Shown piece after piece: positions 15,945 to 25,191 of a stretch of DNA of 51,740 nucleotides (positions are counted from its first letter, which is position 1; each line of letters starts with the position of its first letter). Source of the stretch: Candidatus Nealsonbacteria bacterium. GTDB taxonomy: Bacteria > Patescibacteriota > Minisyncoccia > Minisyncoccales > JAGGXC01. The translations under genes were made by a program, and so were the position numbers. The stretch lies in contig JAPLXH010000002.1 of assembly GCA_026396195.1 (NCBI GenBank), positions 1 through 51,740 of the forward strand, read 5' to 3'. Under the pieces are notes generated by a model, which saw only the letters and a list, made by a program, of their open reading frames with translations, was not told the DNA's origin and did not search any database.

Positions 15945-17555
15945 ATGGTTAATTTTTATAAAAAACAATTTTTGAGTTTTAATATATCTGATTATTCAGT
16001 AGAGCTGATTTCGCTGAAGGGCTTTTTGGAATCTCCTGAAATTAGAGTTTTTGGCAGAACGGTGCTTGAAAAGGGAACGGTTGAAAACGGTAAAATTTTA
16101 AACAAAGAAAAGTTAAAAGATTCTATTCAAAAATTAATTAAAAATCCCGATTTTGGAAAACCAAAAACAAAAAAAATAATTTTTTCAATACCCGAGTCAA
16201 AAACCCTTTTTTGCACCTTTGAGCTTCCAAAAGACCTGGAAGGAGACGAAGAAGAAGAGCTTAATTTCATAAAGAGAGAGGCGGAACAAACTTTTCCTTA
16301 TTCGCTGGAAGACCTTTATTTGGATTTTAAAATCAACAATAAAGAAGTTTTTTTGTTTGCCGTTCCCAGGGAAACAACGGACGAGTTTTTAGAAATTTTT
16401 AAAGATTGCAAGTTAGAACCTGTAATTTTTGAGCCGGAATCGGAAAGTCTTTTTCGTTCTTTAATCAAAGGAAAAAAAGACCCCATTCTAATTGTTGATA
16501 TTGGCGAGAAAACCACCGATTTTAGCGTTTTCAACAAAGGTTTTTTAAAAACAAGCATTTCAATTGAAACCGCGGGAAACAAATTTACGCAATCTATTTC
16601 AGAAGGCCTGAAAGTTTCTTTTAAAGAAGCTCAGAAGCTGAAAGAAAAATTTGGATTAAGTCCGGAAAAGAAACAAGGAAAAATATTTTTAATTCTTCAA
16701 AAAGAAGTCAGAGAAATTATTGATGAAATAAAAAAAATTGAAGATTATTTTAAGAACAAAGAAAGCAAAGGCCTTGAAAAAATAATTCTGACCGGAGGTT
16801 CGGCACTCTTGCCTTGTTTTTCAGAATATCTGGCTGAAAATTTGCAAAAATCTGTAATTATCGGCAGCCCTTTGGAAAATATTAATATAGACGATTTACC
16901 AAACAGAAAAACTTTTAAAATGAAGTCTGTTATTTATTCAGCGGCAATCGGCTCCGCTTTGAGGGGATTGGACAAAGATCCGGAAAATTCAGGAATTAAT
17001 TTGATAAAGGAAATAAAAAACAAAACTCCTAAAAAAAGACAAACGTCCGAAACTGATTTACCATCTCCTAAAAAATCATCTGCCCGGAAATTGCCGCGGA
17101 AAAAAATTTTAATTTGGATTGCGGTTGCAAGCGCAATTGGAATTTCAGCAATCCTTGCGATTAAGTTTGTGCCGGGATTATTTAATTCGCAAGAAAAAAA
17201 ATTTGAAAACAAAGAAGTGCCGGCAGTTTCTCCGGTCCTTCCGGAGGAAGAATTAATCAACCCTAATCCTATTCCGGAGCCTCAAGGGGGATTAGAAGTA
17301 GTTTCCAGCAGCAGTGAAGAAAAAAAAGAAGAAGAAAAGGGTTTAGAAATAACTAATCCTAAATTAAAGATTACAGATACGCCGACCGGATGGCTCAATG
17401 TCCGCGATGAAGCTTCCTTTGACGGAAAAGCGATTACAAAAGTTTACCCTGACGAGGAATACGAATATACCGACGAAAAAGACGGTTGGTACAGGATTAT
17501 TTTGCAAGATAAAACAGAGGGATGGGTTTTTGGGGGTTATATTATAAAGATTTAA
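15945..17555 (+). CDS. pilM: PilM-like actin-fold protein fused to a membrane segment and SH3b domain
   Basis: 536 residues. Residues 1-345 are PilM-like, with nucleotide-pocket motifs DPILIVDIGEKTTDFSVF and IILTGGSALLPCF. A Lys/Arg-rich linker leads to one membrane span at about 388-410 (IWIAVASAIGISAILAIKF). A Pro/Glu-rich linker follows, then a bacterial SH3 domain at about 475-536 (GWLNVRDEASFDGKAI, DGWYRIIL, EGWVFGGYI). Normal PilM is cytoplasmic and ends after the actin fold. The added span and SH3b would place a wall-binding domain outside the membrane, perhaps replacing PilN/PilO/PilP, none of which is seen here (inference). Confidence 0.85.
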   Translation: MVNFYKKQFLSFNISDYSVELISLKGFLESPEIRVFGRTVLEKGTVENGKILNKEKLKDSIQKLIKNPDFGKPKTKKIIFSIPESKTLFCTFELPKDLEGDEEEELNFIKREAEQTFPYSLEDLYLDFKINNKEVFLFAVPRETTDEFLEIFKDCKLEPVIFEPESESLFRSLIKGKKDPILIVDIGEKTTDFSVFNKGFLKTSISIETAGNKFTQSISEGLKVSFKEAQKLKEKFGLSPEKKQGKIFLILQKEVREIIDEIKKIEDYFKNKESKGLEKIILTGGSALLPCFSEYLAENLQKSVIIGSPLENINIDDLPNRKTFKMKSVIYSAAIGSALRGLDKDPENSGINLIKEIKNKTPKKRQTSETDLPSPKKSSARKLPRKKILIWIAVASAIGISAILAIKFVPGLFNSQEKKFENKEVPAVSPVLPEEELINPNPIPEPQGGLEVVSSSSEEKKEEEKGLEITNPKLKITDTPTGWLNVRDEASFDGKAITKVYPDEEYEYTDEKDGWYRIILQDKTEGWVFGGYIIKI

Positions 17556-17679
17556 AATTTACTGAAATTTGTTTTTTAGTTATTCACAGCCTTGCTCTTC
17601 TAAAAAATTTTTAAAAAGGTAAAATTAAAAAAAGACCAAAAAGGTCGAGGATAAATATTATATTTTTGTATTTAAACTT

Positions 17680-18159
17680 ATGAAAAACAAGGGTTTTACT
17701 TTAATCGAATTATTGATAGTAGTTGGAATTTTAGCTGTTTTAATAGGCGCAATAGCTGCTGCAGTTAACCCGCCGAAACAATTTGCCAAAGCCAATAATT
17801 CTCGACGCTGGGCGGATATTATGAATATTATGAATGCGGTTTCCCAAAATATAATTGAAGGAAAAGGAGTGTTTACCACATCTTCATCGTGCACACAGCT
17901 TATTCCTACGACAACCGCCACTAACATACAAAAGACAGGAGGTTATGACCTTTGTGCTTGCATAGTTCCCAACTTCATAGGAAGTTTGGCAGTGGATCCG
18001 TTGCAAGGCTCTCCGGCCAATGGAGTAACAGATTGCGCCGCAGCTTATAGCACATATTACCAGATTCAACGAAACGAAATTACCGGCCGAATAACAATTA
18101 CTGCTCCTCTTGCCCAATCAGAAGGCGGAACAACACCTGTAATTTCTCTTACCCGTTAA
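17680..18159 (+). CDS. Type IV major pilin
   Basis: 159 residues. Signal MKNKG then FTLIELLIVVGILAVLIGAI, with Gly at -1, Phe at +1 and Glu at +5: a textbook class III prepilin. The globular part has QFAKANNSRRWADIMNIMNAV, as in PilA/PilE-like pilins, and four cysteines, but not the cysteine-rich module of the minor pilins. It stands 124 nt after pilM, with a small GACC-AAAAA-GGTC hairpin (17634-17646) and TATTATAT-like sequence between, and has its own terminator. Separate, stronger expression is plausible for the main subunit. Confidence 0.93.
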   Translation: MKNKGFTLIELLIVVGILAVLIGAIAAAVNPPKQFAKANNSRRWADIMNIMNAVSQNIIEGKGVFTTSSSCTQLIPTTTATNIQKTGGYDLCACIVPNFIGSLAVDPLQGSPANGVTDCAAAYSTYYQIQRNEITGRITITAPLAQSEGGTTPVISLTR

Positions 18160-18189
18160 TTTATTAAAATTTTAAAGACACCAGAAATT

Positions 18190-18216
18190 AACCCTGACTT
18201 TTTGTTAGGGTTTTTT
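18190..18216 (+). terminator. Terminator of the major pilin gene
   Basis: AACCCTGAC (18190-18198), loop TTTTT, GTTAGGGTT (18204-18212) and a T run to 18216. Confidence 0.85.
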
Positions 18217-18238
18217 CGTTGATAAAATTATTGAGGGG

Positions 18239-18267
18239 TTGACAAGGGTTAATTAATTTTCTAATAT
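18239..18267 (+). promoter_or_regulatory. rRNA promoter
   Basis: TTGACA (18239-18244), a 17-nt spacer and TAATAT (18262-18267), the best promoter match in the window. Start near 18274, about 185 nt before mature 23S. Confidence 0.8.
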
Positions 18268-18314
18268 TAAAGCGCATGATAAATACCGTTATTAATTTGA
18301 AGAAACAAAAACAA

Positions 18315-18382
18315 AGAAGCGGTTAAAATATTCTGGGAATTTTAGTTCTCAGAACAATCGCTTCTAAAAGAAGCGGTTTTTT
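18315..18382 (+). promoter_or_regulatory. Attenuator-like leader upstream of 23S rRNA
   Basis: CGCTTCT (18359-18365), loop AAA and AGAAGCG (18369-18375) then G and six T form a complete intrinsic terminator. The same CGCTTCT can instead pair with an identical AGAAGCG at 18315-18321, enclosing a 9-bp hairpin (18331-18339 with 18346-18354). This is a terminator/antiterminator arrangement. Alternatively, 18274-18382 could be a free small RNA of about 108 nt. Confidence 0.6.
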
Positions 18383-18410
18383 ATTGAAGGACTATTGATA
18401 GAGCGCGAAA

Positions 18411-18422
18411 GAACTTTGAAAA
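18411..18422 (+). promoter_or_regulatory. boxA-like antitermination element
   Basis: GAACTTTGAAAA just before the 23S processing stem resembles the boxA (TTCTTTGAAAAC-type) of many rRNA leaders, bound by NusB-NusE. nusB lies at 6649. The match is short, so this is moderate evidence. Confidence 0.4.
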
Positions 18423-18424
18423 TT

Positions 18425-18450
18425 AATGATTATTAATTACTAGCCAAGAG
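18425..18450 (+). repeat. 23S processing stem, 5' arm (3' arm 21421-21446)
   Basis: The 26-nt arm is complementary to 21421-21446 with only a few mismatches. Both contain TAGCCAAGAG or its complement at the base nearest 23S. The pair brings the two ends of the precursor together as an RNase III substrate. Confidence 0.85.
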
Positions 18451-18457
18451 ATGCACT

Positions 18458-21418
18458 TACATAATATATATTAAAGGCAGATGGTGGATGCCCTGGGAGA
18501 CTGCGGCGAAGAAGGACGTGGCGTAGCTGCGATAAGCTTCGGGGAGGTGCTTAGCAACCTATGATCCGGAGATTTCCGAATGGGGAAACCTATTCTGATG
18601 ATGAATCAGAATGTCTCAATTTAAAATTGAGAAGCAAACCCGCTGAAGTGAAACATCCTAGTAAGCGGAGGAAAATAAAAAAAGTTCCGACTTGTCGGAA
18701 TCATTTCCTTAGTAGCGGCGAGCGAAAAGGAAGGAGCTCAAACCTTTTTTGATGCAAATCGAGAGAGGGGTAGTAAGAAGATAACGTTGGGGGCATTTCT
18801 GGTGCACAGAAATGCTTTCTAAGGAGAACATTTAGGCAAAGTTTGATTAGTCGAAATACCCTGGAAAGGGATACCATAGAGGGTAAAAGTCCCTTAGGCG
18901 AAAATCACTTTGTGCTCCTTGTTATTTATCTTGAGTACTTCGGGAAAAGACAAACCTGAAGGAAGCAGGCTGAACTATCAGCCAAAGCTAAATACGTCAG
19001 TCTCACCAATAGTGAACCAGTACCGTGAGGGAAAGGTGAAAAGTAGGGGGGTGACCCCGGTGAAATAGAACCTGAAACCATTTTGCCTACAAAGAGTCGA
19101 AGCCCCGGTCGCAAGATCGTGGGTAACGGCGTGCCTATTGAAGAATGAGCCAACGAGTTTGGGCGTTTTCTTAGTCTAAGTCCCTATGGGACAGAGGCGT
19201 AGCGAAAGCAAGCGTCAAAAGCGCGTTAAGAAAGTGTCCAAGACCCGAAGCCAGTGCGAGCTTGCCATGACCAGGATGAACCCCGACGAAAGTTGGGGGG
19301 AGGTCCGAACCCGTGAGTCGTTCAACTCTCTGGGATGAGTTGTGGTAAGAAGTGAAAAGCTAAACGAGCCTGGTAATAGCTGGTTCTTCCCGAGATAACT
19401 TTCCGGTTAGCGTCGAGCTTATGCAATTGGAGGTAGAGCACTGGATGGAATACCGTGGTGTTTCGCCAGGTTTTCCAACCAAACTCCGAATGCCATTTGC
19501 AACTACTCGGCAGTTAGACTCCGGGCGCTAAGGTTCGGGGTCGAGAGGAAAAGAGTCCAGACCTTCATCTAAGGTCCCAAAATTTGAGCTAAGTGTACTT
19601 AAGGAGGTGGAGCCTCTGTGATAGTTAGAAGGTTAGCTTAGAAGCAGCTATCCTTTAAAAAGTGCGTAATAGCTTACTAACTAAGAGACTCTGCACCGAA
19701 GATTTCCGGGACTAAAGCTCAGTACCGAAGATAAGGCTTCATATGGTATTTATACAATGTGAGGGGTAGGGAAGCGTTCTCTTCTGCGATGAAGCTTCGA
19801 CGTGAGTCGGGGTGGAGCGGAGAGAAGTGAAAATGTTGGCATGAGTAACCACAATCCTGATGAAAACTCAGGACACTGATATCCTTAGGTTTCCTTGGCA
19901 ATGAAAATCAGCCAAGGGTTAGGCGGGCCTTAGGGGATGCCGAAAGGCGTACCTGATGGACAGCCGGTTAATATTCCAGCCCGTCCGTTAATTAACCTCA
20001 AAATGACGAAGAGTTGTATTCTGGGCGTATTATTGGATTTACGTTTGTCCTATGAGGATTTTTCCAAGTAGGCCAGAAATTTTTTTCCTCGGAAAGGAAA
20101 ATTCAGACGAGCACTCTTCCGAGAAAAGTTTTGAGTATTATTAACGGGCACCGTACCGTAAACCGACACAGGTGGGATGGTGTAAGTGTACCAAGGTGAA
20201 CGAGTGAAAGCTCCTAAAGGAACTCGGCAAACAAGCAGGCGTAACTTAGGAATAAGCCTTGCCCTCGCTTGACGAGGGCCGCAGCAAAAGTATCTCTGAC
20301 GACTGTTTACCAAAAACACAGGTTCCTGCTAACTCGCAAGAGGATGTATAGGAACTGAGGCCTGACCAGTGCTGGAACGTTAACAGCGGCGGTCTTTTCA
20401 ACGCAAGTTGGAAAGGCTAACTGCTCGAAGCGCCAGTAAACGTCCGCGGTAACTATAACCGTGTTAAAGTAGCGTAACCCCTTGCCAGGTAAGTTCTGGC
20501 CCGCATGAAAGGCTTAACGATTGGAGAACTGTCTCTAGGAGCTGCTCGGTGAAAATGCAAAACCTGTAAAGATGCAGGTTACTTGCGGCTAGACGGAAAG
20601 ACCCCGGGAGCTTTACTGTATCCAGATATTGAATTTTGATTTTTGATGCGTAGCGTAGGTGGGAGACTTTGAAACCTCGATTTTGGTCGGGGTGGAGTCG
20701 CCAATGAAACACCACTCTTTAAAAATCTTTCTTCTAATCTCTGACAAAATCAGAGAGACAGTGTCTGGTGGGCAGTTTAAGTGGGGCACTTGCCTCCTAA
20801 AAGGTAATGGAGGCGTTTAAAGGTCGGCTAGCTCCGGATGGAAATCGGAGTTGTCGGGTAAAGCCATAAGCCGGCTTTACTGCAAGGCGTATATGCCACG
20901 CAGTTGCGAAAGCAGAACTTAGTGAACCGACCCTGGTTTATAGAATCGGGGGAGATCATCAGACAAAAGTTACCCCGGGGAAAACAGGCTGGTAGGGCCC
21001 GCGAGTCCGTATCTACGGCCCTGTTCGGCACCTCGATGTCGGCTCAACGCATCCTGGGACTGGAGTAGGCCCCAAGGGTTTGGCTGTTCGCCAATTAAAG
21101 CGTTACGTGAGCTGGGTTCAAACCGTCGCGAGACAGGTTGGTCCCTATCTACCGCAAGCGTTAGAATTTTGAGGGAGGTTGATCCTAGTACGAGAGGACC
21201 GGATTGAACTAACCTCTGGTGTACCAGTTGTCACGCCCGTGGCATCGCTGGGTAGCTAAGTTAGGTCGGGATAAGAGCTGAAAGCATCTAAGCTCGAAGC
21301 CCATCCCAAGATTAGAATTCATTTTAAGGCCGGTCAGAGACTATGACCTTGATAGGGCACAGGTGTAAGCTCAGCAATGAGTTAAGCCGAGTGCTACTAA
21401 TGGCCAAATATAAAATGC
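18458..21418 (+). rRNA. rrl: 23S ribosomal RNA
   Basis: About 2.96 kb, near normal length, so no large intron. Recognisable landmarks are GGTGGATGCCCTGG at the 5' end, CTAGACGGAAAGACCCCG (about 20590), the peptidyl-transferase loop CCCCGGGGAAAACAGGCT (20973-20990), GATGTCGGCTC (about 21035) and the sarcin-ricin loop AGTACGAGAGGACC (21187-21200). Ends are estimated to within about 10 nt from the terminal helix. One base in the peptidyl-transferase loop is unusual (see findings). No 16S or tRNA lies beside it; 5S follows. Confidence 0.96.
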
Positions 21419-21466
21419 TTCTCTTGGCTAATAAGTGATAATCATTAAAAATCAAATAAAAAAAAG

Positions 21467-21592
21467 AGGCAGTCACGGGGACTATACTAGAAGTGTTCCA
21501 CCTGTTTCCATTCCGAACACAGAAGTGAAATCTTCTAAGGCCCATGATAGTATCCATTAGGATGCGAAAGTAGGTAGTTCCCTTGATTGCCT
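21467..21592 (+). rRNA. rrf: 5S ribosomal RNA
   Basis: About 120 nt with terminal helix I formed by GAGGCAGTCACGGG and CCCTTGATTGCCTC. The core CCATTCCGAACACAGAAGTGAA is shortened here to its landmark TTCCGAACACAGAAG. GATGCGAAAGTAGG marks the loop E/helix IV side. The stable terminal helix followed by a T run (21592 on) probably also ends transcription. Lies about 50 nt after 23S. Confidence 0.93.
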
Positions 21593-21607
21593 CTTTTTAT
21601 TTGTTTG

Positions 21608-21636
21608 TTGACTTTTATTTTTTTTGCAATTATTCT
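21608..21636 (+). promoter_or_regulatory. Promoter of the small membrane protein at 21678
   Basis: TTGACT (21608-21613), 17 nt, TATTCT (21631-21636); leader of about 35 nt with a strong SD. Confidence 0.55.
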
Positions 21637-21677
21637 GATTTAATTAGCACCTGAAAAATTAAGGAGGATCGAGAGAA

Positions 21678-21902
21678 ATGGTAAGAGGAACGCTAAAAAT
21701 GAATTGGAGATATTTGGGATTGGGGTTTTTGTTGTCCGGAGCAGCAATTTTTATAGGTTTCTTTTTTCAAATCGAGAACGACGATTTTCCGGAAAAGCTT
21801 TTGATAGGCATTGCATTGATAGTGGCTTTCATATTGATTGTTGCCGGTTGTAATAACTGCAAGTTTCTTTCAAAGAAAAAAAATAAAACTAAAGAGGTCT
21901 AA
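21678..21902 (+). CDS. Small two-span membrane protein
   Basis: 74 residues. Spans are predicted at about 9-29 (WRYLGLGFLLSGAAIFIGFF) and 40-60 (LLIGIALIVAFILIVAG), with a basic tail (KKKNKTKEV). Strong SD AAGGAGGA 12 nt before ATG, with its own promoter and terminator. No family recognised. Lies alone between the rRNA genes and mreC. Confidence 0.75.
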   Translation: MVRGTLKMNWRYLGLGFLLSGAAIFIGFFFQIENDDFPEKLLIGIALIVAFILIVAGCNNCKFLSKKKNKTKEV

Positions 21903-21917
21903 CTCCCTCTTTTTATT
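21891..21917 (+). terminator. Terminator of the 21678 gene
   Basis: AAAGAGG (21891-21897) pairs with CCTCTTT (21906-21912), followed by a T-rich run. The stop codon lies in the loop. Confidence 0.7.
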
Positions 21918-21953
21918 TTTTTGGATTTGTTATATATAATAAGAGAAAATAAC

Positions 21954-22760
21954 ATGGAAAAAGAAAATATAAAGAAAATAGCCTTAATCCTCATTTTTTT
22001 GTTTTTAATTGTTTTAGCTCTGAATTTTTTAAATAAAAAATCTGATTTTTTGAATAATTTTAAAGGTTTTTTTTATTCAATTTCCCAATCAATTCAAAAG
22101 CCTCTTTGGCAGGCCGGAGACGGCTTTTCCGATTTTTTTGAAGGAATTTCTCAGGGCAAAAAGATAAAACAAGAAAACGAAAAATTAAAAACTGATTATG
22201 AGAATCTTTTATTCCAAAACATTGCTGTTGATGAATTAAAAAAAGAAAATGATTATTTAAGAAAAGCCTTGGAATTGGGGTTAAATGAAGAATTTAAACT
22301 GGTTTTAGCTCAAGTTATTTCCAAAGACATTTCTCAGGACTCAATTTTAATAAACAAAGGCCTAAAAGACGGCTTGTCCCAGGGCATGACCGTGATCACC
22401 GAGCAGAAAGTGCTTTTGGGTAAGGTAGCTGAAGTTTCCGATAAATTTTCCCGGGTAATCTTGATTTCCAACTCCGAAAGCTTTTTTCCCGTGACAATTC
22501 AGGCCGCCCAGGCCACCGGCATTATTAGGGGCAGGGGAAATGGCCAGCTTTCCTTGGAAGAAATACCTCGGGATAAAGAAATAAAAGAAGATGATATTGT
22601 GCTCACCACGTCTTTGGGCGGAAACTTTCCCAGAGGTCTTTTAGTCGGGAAAATTAAAAATATCAAAAAAAGCGACACCGAACCTTTCCAAAAAGCGGAA
22701 GTTTATTCTTTCCTGAAGATTGATGATATAAGAACGGTTTTTGCCGTAACCAGTTTTTAA
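21954..22760 (+). CDS. mreC: Rod-shape protein MreC
   Basis: 268 residues from ATG 21954. A TTG at 21921 extends the frame but sits on the preceding terminator and a TATAAT box (21935-21940), so it is rejected as start. One N-terminal membrane span (ALILIFLFLIVLALNFL), a coiled coil (about 65-105, KKIKQENEKLKTDYENL), then the two beta-barrels of MreC (SILINKGLKDGLSQGMTVIT, TTSLGGNFPRGLLVGKI). It scaffolds the elongasome outside the membrane. First gene of mreC-mreD-mrdA-ABC. Confidence 0.94.
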   Translation: MEKENIKKIALILIFLFLIVLALNFLNKKSDFLNNFKGFFYSISQSIQKPLWQAGDGFSDFFEGISQGKKIKQENEKLKTDYENLLFQNIAVDELKKENDYLRKALELGLNEEFKLVLAQVISKDISQDSILINKGLKDGLSQGMTVITEQKVLLGKVAEVSDKFSRVILISNSESFFPVTIQAAQATGIIRGRGNGQLSLEEIPRDKEIKEDDIVLTTSLGGNFPRGLLVGKIKNIKKSDTEPFQKAEVYSFLKIDDIRTVFAVTSF

Positions 22761-22769
22761 CTTTTTTAA

Positions 22770-23264
22770 ATGAAAAAATTTTTATTTTTATTTTTGGCTT
22801 TCTTTTTTTTCTTTTTGGTTATTTTTCAGACAAGTTTTTTGAATCATTTCAGCTTGTGGGGCGTCTTACCGAATTTCATTTTGATTTTTTTAATCCTTTT
22901 GAATTTTCTGGAAAATTCCCGGGAAAATTCGGGATTGGTTCTGGCCGGATTTAGCGGATTTCTTTTGGACTTTTTTTCCGGATTGCAGTTTGGCGTTTGT
23001 TTTCTGACTTTCATTTTTTTGGCTCTTTTGATTAAAAAATTTCTAAAGTCATTAGGCGAGGAAAACGTTGTTTATTTTGCCTTGGTTCTTATTGTTTCTT
23101 TAATTTTTTATAATTTGGTTTCCTTTGCTTTAAACTCTATTTTTAAGCTTTCTTTTGTTTTTTATTTTAATTTAAGTAAGTTTGATTTTTTTGAAATAGC
23201 ATATAATTTAGCAGTAGGCGTTGCCATTTTTGGCTTAATAAGTTATGTTCGGAAATATTTTTAA
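22770..23264 (+). CDS. mreD: Rod-shape protein MreD
   Basis: 164 residues, almost wholly hydrophobic, with five or six predicted spans. The region GVLPNFILIFLILLNFL and GLVLAGFSGFLLDFFSG matches the MreD pattern. Assigned by composition plus position between mreC (9-nt gap) and mrdA (20-nt overlap). No mreB or rodA is in the window. Confidence 0.88.
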   Translation: MKKFLFLFLAFFFFFLVIFQTSFLNHFSLWGVLPNFILIFLILLNFLENSRENSGLVLAGFSGFLLDFFSGLQFGVCFLTFIFLALLIKKFLKSLGEENVVYFALVLIVSLIFYNLVSFALNSIFKLSFVFYFNLSKFDFFEIAYNLAVGVAIFGLISYVRKYF

Positions 23265-25185
23265 AAAAAATAGAAAATCGGATTTTCTTGAGATAGAGCC
23301 CCATGAAATCTTTTTGGACGAACTGGCTCAAAAAAAAGAAAGAGAATACGGCATTTCCGAGAAAAAATTTGAAGTGCCTCTTAGCCAGACAAAGTTAAAG
23401 ATTTTTTACATCGGCTTTGTTATTTTAGTGGCTTTTCTTTTTTACAAAACCCTGAACTTCGGAATAGTTAAAGGCGATTATTATTCCCAATTGGCTCAGG
23501 ATAACTGCCATAACGTCGGGTTTTTTAATCCGGTCAGAGGGGTGGTTTATGACAGCAAAATGAATCAAATGGTTTTTAACAGAACCAGTTACGATTTAGT
23601 TCTGGATAGAAAAAATTTGCCCCAATATCAAACAAAAAAAACTATCGTTGCCGGAGTCGCGGAAATTTTAAAAGAAAAACCGCAGGATCTCTTAAAAAAA
23701 ATTGAAGAAGGGGAGTTTGATTTTGTTCTGATAAAAGAAAATCTGGACCACGACAATTTGGTTTTGTTGAAAACGAAAATAAAAGATTTTAAGGGTTTTG
23801 AGATTAAAGAAAACACGGTAAGGGAATATAAAGATGCTTCTTTGTTCTCTCATCTTTTGGGCTTTACCGGTAAGATAAGTCCGGAAGAGCTGAAAGATTT
23901 AAAAGAGTATTCAATCACCGACTATATTGGAAAACAGGGTTTGGAAAAATTTTATGAGGAAACCCTGCGGGGCGTTCCCGGCCGGGTTTTAGTTGAAAGA
24001 GATGCCGTAGGAAATAAAGTTTCAGAAAACTTGATTACAGAAGCTCAAACCGGAGACAGCCTGGTTTTGTGGCTGGATTCCGAGCTTCAGAAAAAAGCTG
24101 AAGAAGCTTTGAAAGCCAGCCTGGATCGGGTCGGTTCAAAAAGGGGAGTGGTAATAGCCATGGACCCGAATAATGGCGGAATTTTATCTTTGGTGAGCTT
24201 GCCCAGTTTTGATAATAATCTTTTTTCCCAGGGAATTTCCGCCCAAGACCTTAAAAAGTTAAACGACAATCCAAATTATCCGCTATTTAACCGGGCAATT
24301 GCCGGAGGATATCCCGTGGGCTCCTCTATAAAACCTTTGACAGCTTCCGCCGCTTTGCAGGAAAAAATAATTTCTCCGGACAAAGAAGTTGAATGTAAGG
24401 GCGGAATTTCAATTCCCAATCCCTTTGACCCGGAACATCCTTCAGTTTTCTTGGACTGGGAAACTCACGGCTGGACCGATCTTAGAAAAGCAATTGCCCA
24501 ATCTTGCAATGTTTATTTTTATACGATAGGCGGAGGATACCAAAGCCAGCCGGGCTTAGGAGTAGAAAGAATAAAAAAGTACCTTCAACTATTCGGCTGG
24601 GGAAATAAAACCGGAGTGGACATCGCTGGAGAAATACCGGGTTTGCTTCCTGACCCCGCTTGGAAAGAAAATTATTTCCAAGACGATTCTCAAAAGAAAA
24701 TTTGGCGGATAGGGGATACTTATCATCTGTCAATCGGCCAGGGAGATATTTCAGTTACCCCCCTTCAGGTGGTGATGGCTTTTTCAGCGATTGCTAATGG
24801 CGGGAAACTCTATCAACCTCTTACTGTTAAAGAAATTATTAAGGGCTCCGCTGATTCATCAAAAATAGTTAAAACAATGGAACCGAAAATCATTCGCGAA
24901 AATTTTATTGAACCGGAGAATCTGAAAATAGTAAGAGAGGGGATGAGAGAGGGAGTGATTTACGGTTCCAGCGTTCTTTTGAACGATTTGCCGGTAAAAG
25001 CCGCTTCCAAGACCGGTACTGCCCAAACTTCCAGAGACGAAGTTTATCACAACTGGGTTACGGTTTTCGCTCCTTACGACAATCCCCGGATAGTTTTAAC
25101 GGTGCTTATCGAAGACGTTGAGGGAATGCAGTACGCCGCCTTGCCTGTTGCTAAAGACATTTTAAATTGGTATTTTACAAGATAA
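23245..25185 (+). CDS. mrdA: Penicillin-binding protein 2 (elongation transpeptidase)
   Basis: 646 residues. A membrane span near 55-73 follows a long cytosolic start. The dimerisation/pedestal domain begins NPVRGVVYDSKMNQMV. The transpeptidase motifs are S360-x2-K363 in GSSIKP, S420-C-N in AQSCN, and K589-T-G in SKTGTAQ. It cross-links peptidoglycan during elongation with MreC/MreD and RodA. Its start overlaps mreD by 20 nt, and an ABC exporter starts 6 nt after its stop. Confidence 0.96.
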   Translation: MFGNIFKKNRKSDFLEIEPHEIFLDELAQKKEREYGISEKKFEVPLSQTKLKIFYIGFVILVAFLFYKTLNFGIVKGDYYSQLAQDNCHNVGFFNPVRGVVYDSKMNQMVFNRTSYDLVLDRKNLPQYQTKKTIVAGVAEILKEKPQDLLKKIEEGEFDFVLIKENLDHDNLVLLKTKIKDFKGFEIKENTVREYKDASLFSHLLGFTGKISPEELKDLKEYSITDYIGKQGLEKFYEETLRGVPGRVLVERDAVGNKVSENLITEAQTGDSLVLWLDSELQKKAEEALKASLDRVGSKRGVVIAMDPNNGGILSLVSLPSFDNNLFSQGISAQDLKKLNDNPNYPLFNRAIAGGYPVGSSIKPLTASAALQEKIISPDKEVECKGGISIPNPFDPEHPSVFLDWETHGWTDLRKAIAQSCNVYFYTIGGGYQSQPGLGVERIKKYLQLFGWGNKTGVDIAGEIPGLLPDPAWKENYFQDDSQKKIWRIGDTYHLSIGQGDISVTPLQVVMAFSAIANGGKLYQPLTVKEIIKGSADSSKIVKTMEPKIIRENFIEPENLKIVREGMREGVIYGSSVLLNDLPVKAASKTGTAQTSRDEVYHNWVTVFAPYDNPRIVLTVLIEDVEGMQYAALPVAKDILNWYFTR

Positions 25186-25191
25186 AATTTT

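Noticed and set aside
18561-21557. Open reading frames on both strands inside the rRNA genes
   Set aside because: They overlap highly conserved 23S and 5S sequence and have no coding signature.
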